Assembly: GCA_023404955.1 (NCBI GenBank)
Contig: JAEXZY010000010.1
Span: 121,743 to 185,742, forward strand
Source: Actinomycetes bacterium
Lineage (GTDB): Bacteria > Actinomycetota > Actinomycetes > Mycobacteriales > Mycobacteriaceae
Direction: 5' to 3'
DNA length: 64,000 nucleotides
The position numbers and the translations under genes were made by a program. A model generated the notes under the pieces. The model was not told the DNA's origin and did no database searches. It was given only the letters and a program-made list of their open reading frames with translations. This document shows, one piece after another, positions 16,761 through 26,685 of this stretch (position 1 is its first letter; the number at the start of each line of letters is the position of its first letter).

Positions 16761-18431
16761 TCAGACGGCGAGGCGGCGGGCCAGGCCCGACGCACGCGCG
16801 GCGCGCCGGCCGACCGCGGCCCGCACCGACGCCTCGGTACCCACCACCCGCACCTTCTTCTTGGCCCGGGTGACGGCGGTGTAGAACAGCTCGCGGGTCA
16901 ACAGCCGCGACTCGGGCGGCGGCAACAGCACCGTGATCTCGTCGGCCTGACTGCCCTGGCTCTTGTGGATCGTCATCGCATGCATGGTGTCCACGTCGGT
17001 GAGCCGGCCGGCCGCGAACTCCTGCTCGCCGATCACCACCCGCACGCCCTCGCCGCGCACGACCGCGACCCCGGTGTCGCCGTTGTAGAGCTTGCGGCCG
17101 TAGTCGTTGGCCGTCACCAGGACCGGGCGGCCCGCATACCAGTCCGCCCAGATCGGCTCACCGGTCGCGTCCGTGAGCCACCGCTCGACCTGACGGTTCC
17201 AGTGGGCGACACCGAACGGGCCGCGACGGTGGGCGCACAGCAGGCGATGCTCGTCGAGCGTGTCCAGCGCGACCCGCACGTCACCGAGGACGGCCGCCTC
17301 GCGCAGCCGCAACGCCTGGGGCAGCAGCACCTCGCGCAGCCGCTCGCCCGGCGCGTCGGCATCGATCCACTCGACGTGGTCGCCGCCGTCGCGCAGCACC
17401 TCGACGGTCCCGTCGGCGTCCCCGTCGCGAATCGCTGCGGCCAGCGCGCCGATGCGGGCCCCGAATCGGTGCGAGGTGTGCAGCGCCGCGATCCGCACGT
17501 CGGCGCGCGCCCCGAGGCCGTCGACCAGGTCGGCCAGCACCGCGCCCGCCTCCACCGAGGCCAGCTGGTCCGGATCCCCGGCCAGCAGCAGGCGGCTGTC
17601 GGGGCGCACGGCCTCGAGCAGGCGCGCCATCAGCGTCAGCGACACCATCGACGTCTCGTCGACGACGATGACGTCGTGCGGGAGCCGGTTCTCGCGGTGG
17701 TGCCGGAACCGGGAGCCGTTGTCGGGGCGCGGCCGCAGCAGCCGGTGCAGCGTCGAGGCGGTCAGCGTCGGCAGCCGGTCGCGGTCCTGGGCGTCCAGTG
17801 CCCCCAGTTCCATCCGCACCGCCTCCAGGAGTCGCGCTGCCGCCTTGCCCGTCGGCGCCGCGAGTGCGATGCGCAGCGGCGGCCTCCCGTCGAGCGCTGC
17901 CTGCTCGGCGAGCAGCGCCAACAACCGGGCCACGGTCGTCGTCTTCCCGGTGCCCGGCCCGCCCGTCAGCACCGTCAGCGACTGCGCGAGCGCGACCTCC
18001 GCAGCGCGTCGCTGCTCCTCCCAGCCACCGGGGAACAGGCGCTCGAGGCCGGGCGCGGCCGTGGACTGCGGTGCGGCCAGCAGCGCCAGCACGTCATCGC
18101 GGACCTGCTGCTCTTCCCGCCAGTAGCGATCGAGGTAGAGCAGGTCCGCACCGGAATCGGACAGCAGATGCAGCACATGGTTGTCCACCAGCGGGCTGGC
18201 CCGCACGGCCGTCAGCCACTCCGGGGTTGCAGGCCACGGCAAGTCGGGCTCACCGATCTGCTGGGCGAGCGAGCGCAGATCGACGCAGACCGAGCCCGCG
18301 CGCACTGCCCGGACCGCGAACGCCACGGCCAGCGCCACGGTCGGGGTGGGCTCGCCGGTCAGCGTGCACAGCCGTTGTGCCACATGGACATCGGCCGGTT
18401 CGAAGAGCTCGGCGAAAGCATCGAGGTTCAC
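16761..18431 (-). CDS. recD: RecBCD exonuclease V, RecD helicase subunit
   Basis: A 556-residue SF1 5'-3' helicase. Walker A TGGPGTGKTTT sits about one third in, Walker B/motif II is VIVDETSMVS, and the C-terminal motif is TIHKSQGSQADEI followed by FYTAVTRAKKKV, as in RecD. GTG 18431 overlaps the stop of the NYN gene (GTGA), so it is the last gene of the recC-recB-NYN-recD operon. In M. smegmatis RecBCD has been linked to single-strand annealing, with AdnAB as the main end-resecting machine. Confidence 0.93.
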   Translation of the reverse strand: MNLDAFAELFEPADVHVAQRLCTLTGEPTPTVALAVAFAVRAVRAGSVCVDLRSLAQQIGEPDLPWPATPEWLTAVRASPLVDNHVLHLLSDSGADLLYLDRYWREEQQVRDDVLALLAAPQSTAAPGLERLFPGGWEEQRRAAEVALAQSLTVLTGGPGTGKTTTVARLLALLAEQAALDGRPPLRIALAAPTGKAAARLLEAVRMELGALDAQDRDRLPTLTASTLHRLLRPRPDNGSRFRHHRENRLPHDVIVVDETSMVSLTLMARLLEAVRPDSRLLLAGDPDQLASVEAGAVLADLVDGLGARADVRIAALHTSHRFGARIGALAAAIRDGDADGTVEVLRDGGDHVEWIDADAPGERLREVLLPQALRLREAAVLGDVRVALDTLDEHRLLCAHRRGPFGVAHWNRQVERWLTDATGEPIWADWYAGRPVLVTANDYGRKLYNGDTGVAVVRGEGVRVVIGEQEFAAGRLTDVDTMHAMTIHKSQGSQADEITVLLPPPESRLLTRELFYTAVTRAKKKVRVVGTEASVRAAVGRRAARASGLARRLAV

Positions 18432-19318
18432 GGCGACTCCCCGCGCAGCCGGACCCGGCGGGCCGTCGAGCTCTCGTCCAGTTCGACCAGGTCCTCGTGC
18501 GAGCGCAGGAACTCGCTGAACGACCGGTAGCCGAGCGACTTCTCCGAAAACGACGGATCCATCCGCTTCATCTGTGCCTTCACCGCCGAATTGTGCAGCC
18601 AGTCCACGTCGTCTTTCTCCAGCCCGATCTTCAGCGCGCGGGTGAGCAAGGCCGTCGCCGCGTCCAGCGGGTCGGGCTCGTTCTCGCTGTCGTCCTGCGC
18701 CTTGGCCGGGCGGCTGCGCTTCTTCCGCGTCTCGGCGGCGGCAGCCGCATCGGGCTCGAACACCGGTACGCCGGGTAGCGCGTCGTAGGTGACGAACTCG
18801 TCGCACGCCGCCGCCAGCGAGCGGCTGGACGAGCCCGCGACCCCGATGCCGACGACGTACCGGCCGAGCCGCTTGCATCGTTGCGCGAGTGCGATGTAAT
18901 CCGAATCGCCGCCGACGATCACGACGTGGGTCAGGTCGGGGAGCCGGAACATGTCCTCGACCGCGTCGACAGCCAGGCGGATGTCGGCACCGTTCTTGCC
19001 GTATGCCGCGGCAGGGAACAACTGCACCAGATCGACTGCCCGGCCGACCAATTGGCCGCGGTAATTCGCGTTGACGTCAGCCGACCAGTCGGCGTACGCA
19101 CGGGTGAGCACCAGCGTCCCGAACGACGACGCGAAGTCCACGATGGCGCCGACGTCGACAGTGGCGCGCGTGAGCTTCTCGGCGAAGTCAGCGGTGCCCG
19201 TGTCGCGCGACCTGTCGCGGTGGTAGGAATTGCGGCCGTTGACCTGCTCGTAGCGGCTGATCACGATGTTGTCGAAGTCGAAGTAGACCGCGACGCGGGA
19301 GTCGGGCGAATCCGTCAT
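18428..19318 (-). CDS. NYN-domain (PIN-like RNase) protein with C-terminal OST-HTH/LOTUS domain
   Basis: A 296-residue protein. The NYN domain (about 8-165) shows the acidic PIN-like active site: VYFDFDN (residues 11-17), KNGADIRLAVDA, and VGGDSDYIALA. A basic/acidic linker (RKKRSRPAKAQDDSENEPD) leads to a C-terminal domain (about 205-290) that fits OST-HTH/LOTUS: LLTRALKIGLEKDDVDWLHN and SEKSLGYRSFSEFLRS. NYN-LOTUS proteins are thought to cut or bind RNA. The gene overlaps recB upstream (ATGA) and recD downstream (GTGA), so it is co-translated with the recombination helicase. From memory, M. tuberculosis has recB and recD adjacent, making this an insertion in the operon. Confidence 0.85.
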   Translation of the reverse strand: MTDSPDSRVAVYFDFDNIVISRYEQVNGRNSYHRDRSRDTGTADFAEKLTRATVDVGAIVDFASSFGTLVLTRAYADWSADVNANYRGQLVGRAVDLVQLFPAAAYGKNGADIRLAVDAVEDMFRLPDLTHVVIVGGDSDYIALAQRCKRLGRYVVGIGVAGSSSRSLAAACDEFVTYDALPGVPVFEPDAAAAAETRKKRSRPAKAQDDSENEPDPLDAATALLTRALKIGLEKDDVDWLHNSAVKAQMKRMDPSFSEKSLGYRSFSEFLRSHEDLVELDESSTARRVRLRGESP

Positions 19319-22300
19319 CGCAACAGTCTCTCCGACGCTGCGCCGTGTGCCAGCAGATCCGACACCGCGACGACCAGATCCGCGGGTGGCTGCCAACTGA
19401 ACACTCCGGCCGGATGCCCGCCCACCACCGGCGTCGCCGGCCCGCACATCCCACGCACGAACAGGTACAGCACACCACCGAGGTGACGCTGCGGCGTGTA
19501 GTCCGGCAGCCGCCACCGCAGGAACCGGTGCAGCACAACGCAGTACAGCAGCGCCTGCAGCGGATAGTCGGAGTGCAGCATCGCCTCCACCAATCGGGGC
19601 TGCCCGTAATCGGCGGCGGTCAGCTCGCCGCCCGGTTCCCCCAGCCAGTTCGTCTTGTAATCCACCACCACGTAGCGATCCCCGAGGCGCAGCACCGCAT
19701 CCAGCGACCCGGTGAGATAACCCCGCAGCGACTGGATTCCCAGCGAGCCGTCGGAGAGCCGACGGGCGTAACCCGCGAGCGGATCGTCGGACGGCAGATG
19801 GGTGCGTAGCAATGCGCCGACATCGGCCAGCGAGAGGGCGGGTGCGTCAGCGCGCAGGTCACCTCCGGCGAGGGGAAATTCGAAATCCAGCTCGCGCAGA
19901 CGATCTCGCAGACCGATCGCGCGCAGCGTGGCGCCGGGGGCCAGCGGCCCGAGCGGGGTGTCGTGCATCGGGATCAGGGCCGCGGCCAGATCGGCCGGGG
20001 CCACGTCGACCGGCCACCACAGGGCGTGCCGGCGGATCTCCGTCTCGAGTTCGACGGTCAGGTCGGCGGCGAACGGATCGGCCGTCTCGAGCACCGCGTG
20101 CACCAGTGTGCCGAATGCGGCGCCGGTAGGAAGGTCGGCCATCGGTGAGCGCACCTCCTGGCCGGCATCGACCGGTTCGGACAGCGGGACGTCAGCGACC
20201 TCGTCGTCGAGTTCGGTGACCTCCGGCTCGCTGGACACCCCGGGCGCCTCCTCGGCGGCGCGGATCAAACCCGAGTAGGACGTCCTGCGCCACGACGTGT
20301 CGATCCGACGGTGGAAGTGGCGAACGTCCAGATCGTCCGGCACCGAGGCGCTTTCGATGCGCCTCGGTGCGACGATCACAGACTCTTCGAGCACCGGTCC
20401 GCCCGCGTCGGCCCACGCGCGCAGCGCCGCCATCGCGTCGGGATCGTCGATTCGGGGTGGGTCGCAGCGCTCGGGCACCACCGCCTCACCGGGCCTGCGG
20501 CCGCGCAGCAGCCGGGACAGTCCGCCGTTGGGTTCGTCGGCCGACGGTGCCCACCAGGCGACGATCTGCGACTGCGCGCGCGTCATCGCGACGTAGGTGA
20601 GTCGGACGTCGTCTCCCGCAGCCTCCCGGCGGCCCTGCCGCTGCACTGCGTCGTGATCGGGACTCTGCTCGCCGCCGATGTGCAGGCAGCGCGTGTCACC
20701 CTCGTGATAGAGCACGACATCGCGGGCCTGAATATTGCGGTTGAACGCGAACGGCAGGTACACGACGGGAAACTGGAGACCCTTGCTCACCCACACCGTC
20801 ATGATCTGCACCGCGGCGGCGTCACTGTCCAGGCGGCGGCTGCGTTCGACCGCGCCGCCCCGCTCGTCGCGCTGCGTGCGCAGCCAGTCCCGCAGCGCAG
20901 GCAGGCTGTAATGCTCCCGATGAGCCGTTTCCTGCAGCAGCTGCGTCAGGTGCGCGAGGTCGGTCATGTGCCGTTCGCCGTCGACCCAGGACAGCACCCG
21001 CTGGCACATTCCGGCGCGCTGGGCTGCTTCGAACACCGCGGCCACCCCGCGCTCCCGCGCGTGATCAGCCCAACCGAGCAGCGTCTCGGTGATGCGATCG
21101 GTCAACCGATCACCCTGCGCGACAAGGGTTTCTGCGGTCTCTCCGAAGAACATCGTGGTGGCCGCGGCTCGCACCAGGCCGGAGCGATGCGGCTGGTCGA
21201 AGGCTTCGAGCAGACACAACCAGTCGTCGGCGGCCGGGGAGGCGAACACATCGGAGTCACCCGTGTAGACGACCGGGATGTTCGCCGCGGTCAGCGCGTC
21301 GAAGCAGGCGCGCCCGTCGCGATGGCTCTCGACGATCACCGCGATGTCGCCGGGCAGCACCGGCTCACCGCAGTACGTCGCCCCCGAGGCGAGTAGCGCG
21401 GCGATGTCGGCGGCCATGTCCTTCGGGATGTGCTCCCGCAACCGGTCGATCGGGATCGTCTTGTCGGGCCGGACCTTGAGCTGCTCCCGGCTGACCACCC
21501 GCAACCGGAACGGCGCGGTGTGCGGTGCGCCCGTGAGGCGATGCTCGGGGTGGGCGGCGGCGACCGGCCGGACCACGATGCGCGGGTCGCCCAGCTCCGC
21601 GTCGCGCATCACCGCCTGCAGGCTCGCCACCAGCGGCCCGTCGCTGCGGTAATTGGTGCCCAGCGTGCGCTGGCGACCGGCACTCGACGCGGCGTGCAGA
21701 TACGTGACGATGTCGCCGCCGCGGAACGCGTAGATCGCCTGCTTCGGGTCGCCGATCAGGATGACCGTGGAGTGGCCGCTGAACGCGCGGTCGATGACCT
21801 GCCACTGCACGGGGTCGGTGTCCTGGAACTCGTCGACCATCACGATCGACCAGCGCCGCCGCATCCGGGCGCGGGCGGGGGAGTCGTCGGGCGCCAGCGC
21901 GTCGGCGAGCCGGGAGAGCAGGTCGTCGTAGTGCAGGATGCCGAGCCGCCGCTTGCGCTTCTCCAGTTCGGCGCAGACCGCGGTCGCGAACTCCACCCGC
22001 ACCGCGGGGTCCGTGCCGGGAGCCGGGCCGGTGGGCCGCAGCTCGGTGTGTGCGCCGGCGACGACCTCGCGGGCCAGGCGCAAGGCGGCGTCGTAGGACA
22101 GCAGCGGTTCCTCGCGTTCCTGCCCGAAGTGGGCGAGGTACAGGTCGTCGACGATGTCGCGCACCACGTCCTCGAGGCTCTCCACCAACTGCACGCCGGA
22201 ATCGGTGTCTCCAGCCACGCCAAGGCTTTTCAGCACCAGCTGGCAGAACTGATGCGTGGTCGCGATCGTGGCGGCGTCGAAGCCGGCCAGCGCATCACGC

Positions 22301-22620
22301 AACCGCCGACGACGCACGTCGACGTCCTCTGGCGACCCCGACACCAGGTGGGTGAGCAGCGGGCTGTCACGGGCGCGAGACGGATCGTCGAATGCCAGCA
22401 GGGCATCGAGGATCTGGGCGCGCACCCGCTCCCTCAACTCCTGGCTGGCGGCACGCCCGAACGTGATCAGCAGCATCTGATCGAGCGTCGCGACGCCTTC
22501 GGCGACGTAGCGGGTCACCAGGCCGGCCAGCGTGAACGTCTTCCCGGTGCCCGCACTGGCCTCCAGCACCGTCGTGGTTCGCGGTTCCGGCAACGGGCCG
22601 AGCAGATCGAACGGCTCCAT
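19315..22620 (-). CDS. recB: RecBCD exonuclease V, RecB helicase-nuclease subunit
   Basis: A 1101-residue UvrD-like SF1A helicase with Walker A EASAGTGKTF near residue 25, motif II VDEFQDTDP, motif V/VI TVWVSKGLQFPVVYLP and TYVAMTRAQSQ. The C-terminal RecB nuclease domain keeps VVDYKTNW near residue 988, so the nuclease looks intact. The ATG directly follows the recC stop, and the stop overlaps the NYN gene start. Works with RecC and RecD at double-strand ends. Confidence 0.94.
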   Translation of the reverse strand: MEPFDLLGPLPEPRTTTVLEASAGTGKTFTLAGLVTRYVAEGVATLDQMLLITFGRAASQELRERVRAQILDALLAFDDPSRARDSPLLTHLVSGSPEDVDVRRRRLRDALAGFDAATIATTHQFCQLVLKSLGVAGDTDSGVQLVESLEDVVRDIVDDLYLAHFGQEREEPLLSYDAALRLAREVVAGAHTELRPTGPAPGTDPAVRVEFATAVCAELEKRKRRLGILHYDDLLSRLADALAPDDSPARARMRRRWSIVMVDEFQDTDPVQWQVIDRAFSGHSTVILIGDPKQAIYAFRGGDIVTYLHAASSAGRQRTLGTNYRSDGPLVASLQAVMRDAELGDPRIVVRPVAAAHPEHRLTGAPHTAPFRLRVVSREQLKVRPDKTIPIDRLREHIPKDMAADIAALLASGATYCGEPVLPGDIAVIVESHRDGRACFDALTAANIPVVYTGDSDVFASPAADDWLCLLEAFDQPHRSGLVRAAATTMFFGETAETLVAQGDRLTDRITETLLGWADHARERGVAAVFEAAQRAGMCQRVLSWVDGERHMTDLAHLTQLLQETAHREHYSLPALRDWLRTQRDERGGAVERSRRLDSDAAAVQIMTVWVSKGLQFPVVYLPFAFNRNIQARDVVLYHEGDTRCLHIGGEQSPDHDAVQRQGRREAAGDDVRLTYVAMTRAQSQIVAWWAPSADEPNGGLSRLLRGRRPGEAVVPERCDPPRIDDPDAMAALRAWADAGGPVLEESVIVAPRRIESASVPDDLDVRHFHRRIDTSWRRTSYSGLIRAAEEAPGVSSEPEVTELDDEVADVPLSEPVDAGQEVRSPMADLPTGAAFGTLVHAVLETADPFAADLTVELETEIRRHALWWPVDVAPADLAAALIPMHDTPLGPLAPGATLRAIGLRDRLRELDFEFPLAGGDLRADAPALSLADVGALLRTHLPSDDPLAGYARRLSDGSLGIQSLRGYLTGSLDAVLRLGDRYVVVDYKTNWLGEPGGELTAADYGQPRLVEAMLHSDYPLQALLYCVVLHRFLRWRLPDYTPQRHLGGVLYLFVRGMCGPATPVVGGHPAGVFSWQPPADLVVAVSDLLAHGAASERLLR

Positions 22621-25600
22621 CTAGTCCGGTGTCCTCTCCGCGCGCAGCATGTCCGACCACAACCGGGCCGAATACTTCGGCAGGCCGGCGGCGACGAGAT
22701 CGACCAGCGGACGGCCCGGGCCCCACACCGTGACATGCGCGGGTTCGGCGTCCTCGCCGGGATACTTGCCGGACTTCCACTTCCACCCGGCCTCCCGCGC
22801 CGGGGCGCCACGGTGGTGCTCGGTCTCGGCCCACGCGTAGGACGTCTTCGGCGGCAACGGGATCGGTGCACGACGTCCCTCGTCGTACATCTCCACCAGA
22901 TCGGCCAGCACGCCGACGGCGTCGTCGGGCGGACCCAGCACCCGGTGGCGCGGCGTCTCGCCGCGTTTGGGCCGGCCGATGCACACCGCCGTCCACTCCC
23001 GCCCCGGATCGTGAGCGGTCAACGCCACCAGACGAATCCACGATTCCAGCAGATGCCTGCCGTCGAGCTTCGAATACGTGACCCACACAAGGCGTTCGCC
23101 GTAGACGCGGGGCACGGTGCCCGTCACGCGCCGACCGGCGCCGACGGTAGCGTCGACGTCCATGGCTCGCGGAGCCGACGTGCGGTACTGCTGGGCAGCC
23201 GCCGCCAGCGCCGCGGCGCGCTGCGCGAGCTCCTGAGCCTGCCGCCAGCCGAGCCGGCCCGGCGGTAGTGAACCGCGGCGCCACTCGGCCTGCTGCGCCT
23301 GCGCCGGGGTCATCCCGCGCTGCATGTCCTCCAGCATCCGAGTGCCGATCTTCCACTCCGCCAACGCATCGATCTCCACGGGCATGCCGTCCTCGACAGC
23401 GTCGACGTCCCACGGCAGCGTGTAGTCCAGGGCCCGGAAGAACCCCTTGACCGGATCCTTGAAGAAGGCGATCAAGTCGTCGAGGACGACGTCGTCGGTC
23501 GGGGGTGCGGGTAGCGGTGCACCGATAAGCGGCGGCTTGACCGTTCGGCGGGCCGTTGCGGCCCGCGCCGCTGTCAGCGCGGCGGTGTCGAACGTGAACG
23601 GCTCACCCGGCCGGGCACCCAGCGCCCCGCGGGTGGCATTGAGAATGTCGAACGGCTGCAAAGGATGTCGGATGTGCACGCGCTCACGGACCGGTTGCCC
23701 GGTGGTGACGTCGAGCGCGTCGAGGAGCTCGACCAGGGGCACCGCCGGCGGCTTGCGCTGCCCCGAGTACTCGTTGGCGCCCGTGTAGGTGATCACCAGC
23801 CGTTCGGTGGCCGCACCGATCGCGTCGAGCAGCAACTGGCGGTCCTCGGAGCGGCTGTCCCGTTCCCCGGTCATCGGATCGCGGGCCAGCGCATCGTCGC
23901 CGTCCGTCACGCCCTGCCGGGGAAAGACCCCGTCGTCGAGACCGACCAGACACACCACCCGGTGCGGTACCGAGCGCATCGGCACCATCGTGCAGACGGT
24001 CAACGTGCCGGTGCGGAAGTTGGCGCGGGTCGGGCGACCGGCGAGATGGCGGTCCAGCAGCGCTGTCACATCGGCCAGGCGCAACAGCGTTTCCGACTGC
24101 TCGCCGGCGTCGGCGAGGATGTCGGAGAACTCCCGGTCCACCTGGGCGCCCTGCCACGCGTCGGCGTCCCCAGCGGCGGTGAGCCGGTCCAGGCCACCAC
24201 GCAACGCCGTCAGCCAATCACGTAAAGTCCCTGTGCCGGTCAAGCTTTCGACACTCTCGCGGAGTAGTTCGACGTACTCGGCCAGTCGGCCGGCCAGCTC
24301 CACCCGGTTACTCCCGACGTCGTCGAGCGGCAGCGTGGTGTCCAGCCAGCTGTGGGCGTCCTCGGACATCGCGACGCCGGCGAGTACCCGGTCGATGCCG
24401 AACCGCCAGGTGTTCTGCACGAAGTCGACCCCGTAGGGATGGCGGTGTCCGCGGTCGAAACCCCAGCGGATGTTGGCCTCCCTCACCCAGTTCCCGATGG
24501 TGTCGAGATCGTCGTCGGTGAAACCGAAGCGCGCCCGCACCGGCGCGGACTCGGCGAGGTTCAGAACCTCGCTGGCCGTCGCTCGGCCGCCGGCGAGGGT
24601 GAGCACCTGACTCGCCACGCCGAGCAGCGGATTGGTCTGCGTGAGCGCGCGATCGGCCAGCTTGACGCGCAACCGGTGCGCCGGGTGCGCATCCGACACC
24701 ACCTCGCCGAGGCCGAACCCCGCCACGATCAACGGTGCGAACGTCTCGATGTCGGGACACATGACCAGGATGTCGCGCGGTTCGAGCGTCGGGTCGTCGG
24801 CGAGCATCCCCAGCAGGACCTCGCGCAGCACGTCGATCTGGCGCGCCGGACCGTGGCAGCTGTGCACCTGAACCGACCGGTCATCGTCGTCGAGCGAACG
24901 GCCCTGCGGACGAACGCTGTTGGCGGCGATGTCGGACTGCAGCCACCCGAGCAGTGTCGGCGGCCGATCGGCGGAACCGAGGAACTCGTCGACCGCCGGG
25001 TCGGCGGGTAGGGCCCGCTCCAGCTCGCGCAGATCGCGCCCCAGCGTTGCGAGCAGCGGGTGTGCCACGGCGCGTTGGGACGTGTCGGTGCGCCTCGGCA
25101 CCGGGCCCTGGCCGCCCCGCAGCGCCGACCACAGCTCGTCGCTGGGATGGGGCAGCCACAGGTGCAGATCGTGGTGGGTGCTCAGGGCGTTCAGCAGCTC
25201 GATCTCGGTGAGCGGCAAGCGAGTATGGCCGAACAGCGACAGCCGCGCCGGAAGATCGACGGCGGAATGACGCAGGCGCGCAACGGCTTCGGCGTGCCGC
25301 ACCGGTGGTGGATCGGCGTCGACACGGGCGAGTAGGGCGCGGTAGAGCTCCGGCTGCCAGGCCAAGTCCGTATCGAGGGCGTCGGTGCGGCCCTGCGCCC
25401 AGTCGATCAACAGCTGCGGCCGCTGCCGCGCATACGAGGCGAACAGGCCGGCGAGCCTGCGGGCGACGGCGTAGCGCCGGCCCTGACGCAGCTCCCGCTC
25501 CTCGCCCTGCTCGTGATGACCGAGATGGGCGGCCAGCGTCGCGCACCATGGCCGGTCCAGCGAGCTGTCGATGACGTCGAGCAGCGGCCAGACCATGGCG

Positions 25601-25872
25601 TCCGGCGCCCACGGATCGTCGTCGGCGGTGCCCGTCAGTTCGGCGACCAGTGAACGCGGATGGCGGAAGGTGATCCCGGCGCACACGCCGTCCTGGCCGC
25701 TGCCCCGGCCCAGGATGTGGGAGAGCCGCTGACTGAGCCAGCGTTCGGTGCCGCGGGCGGAGACCAGGACCAGGTCCTCGGCGAACGGGTCGGGCGGCGG
25801 GACCGCCAGCATGGCACCGAGGCCGTCGGCGAGCAGGTCGGTGCGATCAGCCCGATGGAGATGTAGCGCCAT
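22621..25872 (-). CDS. recC: RecBCD exonuclease V, RecC subunit
   Basis: A 1083-residue protein, the usual RecC length. It has an inactive helicase/nuclease fold. The typical RecC block is visible as SCHGPARQIDVLREVLLGML, then ILVMCPDIETFAPLI and VVCLVGLDDGVFPRQ. First gene of the operon; the -10 at 25881-25886 supports ATG 25872. In E. coli RecC recognises Chi; the equivalent here is not known. Confidence 0.94.
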   Translation of the reverse strand: MALHLHRADRTDLLADGLGAMLAVPPPDPFAEDLVLVSARGTERWLSQRLSHILGRGSGQDGVCAGITFRHPRSLVAELTGTADDDPWAPDAMVWPLLDVIDSSLDRPWCATLAAHLGHHEQGEERELRQGRRYAVARRLAGLFASYARQRPQLLIDWAQGRTDALDTDLAWQPELYRALLARVDADPPPVRHAEAVARLRHSAVDLPARLSLFGHTRLPLTEIELLNALSTHHDLHLWLPHPSDELWSALRGGQGPVPRRTDTSQRAVAHPLLATLGRDLRELERALPADPAVDEFLGSADRPPTLLGWLQSDIAANSVRPQGRSLDDDDRSVQVHSCHGPARQIDVLREVLLGMLADDPTLEPRDILVMCPDIETFAPLIVAGFGLGEVVSDAHPAHRLRVKLADRALTQTNPLLGVASQVLTLAGGRATASEVLNLAESAPVRARFGFTDDDLDTIGNWVREANIRWGFDRGHRHPYGVDFVQNTWRFGIDRVLAGVAMSEDAHSWLDTTLPLDDVGSNRVELAGRLAEYVELLRESVESLTGTGTLRDWLTALRGGLDRLTAAGDADAWQGAQVDREFSDILADAGEQSETLLRLADVTALLDRHLAGRPTRANFRTGTLTVCTMVPMRSVPHRVVCLVGLDDGVFPRQGVTDGDDALARDPMTGERDSRSEDRQLLLDAIGAATERLVITYTGANEYSGQRKPPAVPLVELLDALDVTTGQPVRERVHIRHPLQPFDILNATRGALGARPGEPFTFDTAALTAARAATARRTVKPPLIGAPLPAPPTDDVVLDDLIAFFKDPVKGFFRALDYTLPWDVDAVEDGMPVEIDALAEWKIGTRMLEDMQRGMTPAQAQQAEWRRGSLPPGRLGWRQAQELAQRAAALAAAAQQYRTSAPRAMDVDATVGAGRRVTGTVPRVYGERLVWVTYSKLDGRHLLESWIRLVALTAHDPGREWTAVCIGRPKRGETPRHRVLGPPDDAVGVLADLVEMYDEGRRAPIPLPPKTSYAWAETEHHRGAPAREAGWKWKSGKYPGEDAEPAHVTVWGPGRPLVDLVAAGLPKYSARLWSDMLRAERTPD

Positions 25873-25880
25873 CGCGACTC

Positions 25881-25886
25881 AGGATA
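25881..25886 (-). promoter_or_regulatory. recC operon -10 element
   Basis: Read on the minus strand, TATCCT lies 8 nt before the recC ATG with no Shine-Dalgarno site between, so recC is likely leaderless or nearly so. Confidence 0.5.
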
Positions 25887-25923
25887 GAGGGCGCCACAGA
25901 CAGAACGGCTTGGACAGGACGGG

Positions 25924-26616
25924 TCAGCCGCGTTCGATGACGTTGCCGGTGCCGGCCTGCGAGGTCTTCGGGTCGCCGGTGCGATACGTGACCCTGTTGT
26001 CGAAGCCCGAGACGGTGATGGCGTCCGCCGACTCCACTGTCAGTGTGTTCTCCATGCCCGAGACCGACACCTCGGCGCACGAGCCCTGCACCTCGATGGT
26101 GTTGTTCATGCCGCTGATGCTCACCGTGCCCTGGTTGCAGATCACCGTCTGGGTGCGGTCGACGCCGCCGATCGACAGCGAGCCGCCCGCCTCGACGGTG
26201 AGCACCTGGTCGCCGCCGCCGATGCCGGGGATCGCCGGAATGCCGGGAATCGACGGGATGGACGGCATCGAGGGAACGGCGGGAATCGACGGTTCGGCGA
26301 CGCTGCCGCCACCACCGGACACGTTCGGCCGGCCCGGAACGGAGTTGTTTCCGAGGAAGTAGACGGCGACCCCGATCACCCCGGCGATGATCACGAGGCC
26401 GGCGATCAGCGGGATGATCCACGCGGCCGGGTTCGGCCGCTTGTGCACGACCTGCTGTGGCGTTGCGTAGTAGGGCGATGGGAACGGTTGCTCGTAAGGG
26501 TTCGTGGCGTACGGAGGTACGGGCACGGTGGAGCCCGACTCGCTGGCACCGGCCTGGCCGGCGAGCGGCCGCTCGAGGTCCCGGATACGGGCCTCGGGAT
26601 CCCCAGTTGGCTCCAT
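25924..26616 (-). CDS. Membrane-anchored DUF3060 protein
   Basis: A 230-residue protein. The N-terminus is cytoplasmic and Pro/Tyr-rich (PPYATNPYEQPFPSPYY), one membrane segment follows at about 67-90 (IIPLIAGLVIIAGVIGVAVY), then a proline-isoleucine-serine repeat (residues about 110-135, PSIPAVPSMPSIPSIPGIP). The DUF3060 domain follows from about 140, with short repeating GxxNxIxV-like strands (GMNNTIEV, GMENTLTV, GFDNRVTY) that suggest a small beta-solenoid outside the membrane. Function unknown. ATG 26616 is chosen because it begins the coherent reading; an upstream start at 26664 is weaker. Confidence 0.75.
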   Translation of the reverse strand: MEPTGDPEARIRDLERPLAGQAGASESGSTVPVPPYATNPYEQPFPSPYYATPQQVVHKRPNPAAWIIPLIAGLVIIAGVIGVAVYFLGNNSVPGRPNVSGGGGSVAEPSIPAVPSMPSIPSIPGIPAIPGIGGGDQVLTVEAGGSLSIGGVDRTQTVICNQGTVSISGMNNTIEVQGSCAEVSVSGMENTLTVESADAITVSGFDNRVTYRTGDPKTSQAGTGNVIERG

Positions 26617-26685
26617 GGGCAGATGCTCGCACACCGGTCGGCCCCGCTCAACGGATCTGACCAAACACGTCCGGCGTGGCCTGGC

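Noticed and set aside
26230..26310. Possible direct repeat element in the DUF3060 gene
   Set aside because: It is the coding repeat for the Pro-Ser-Ile linker, not an independent element.
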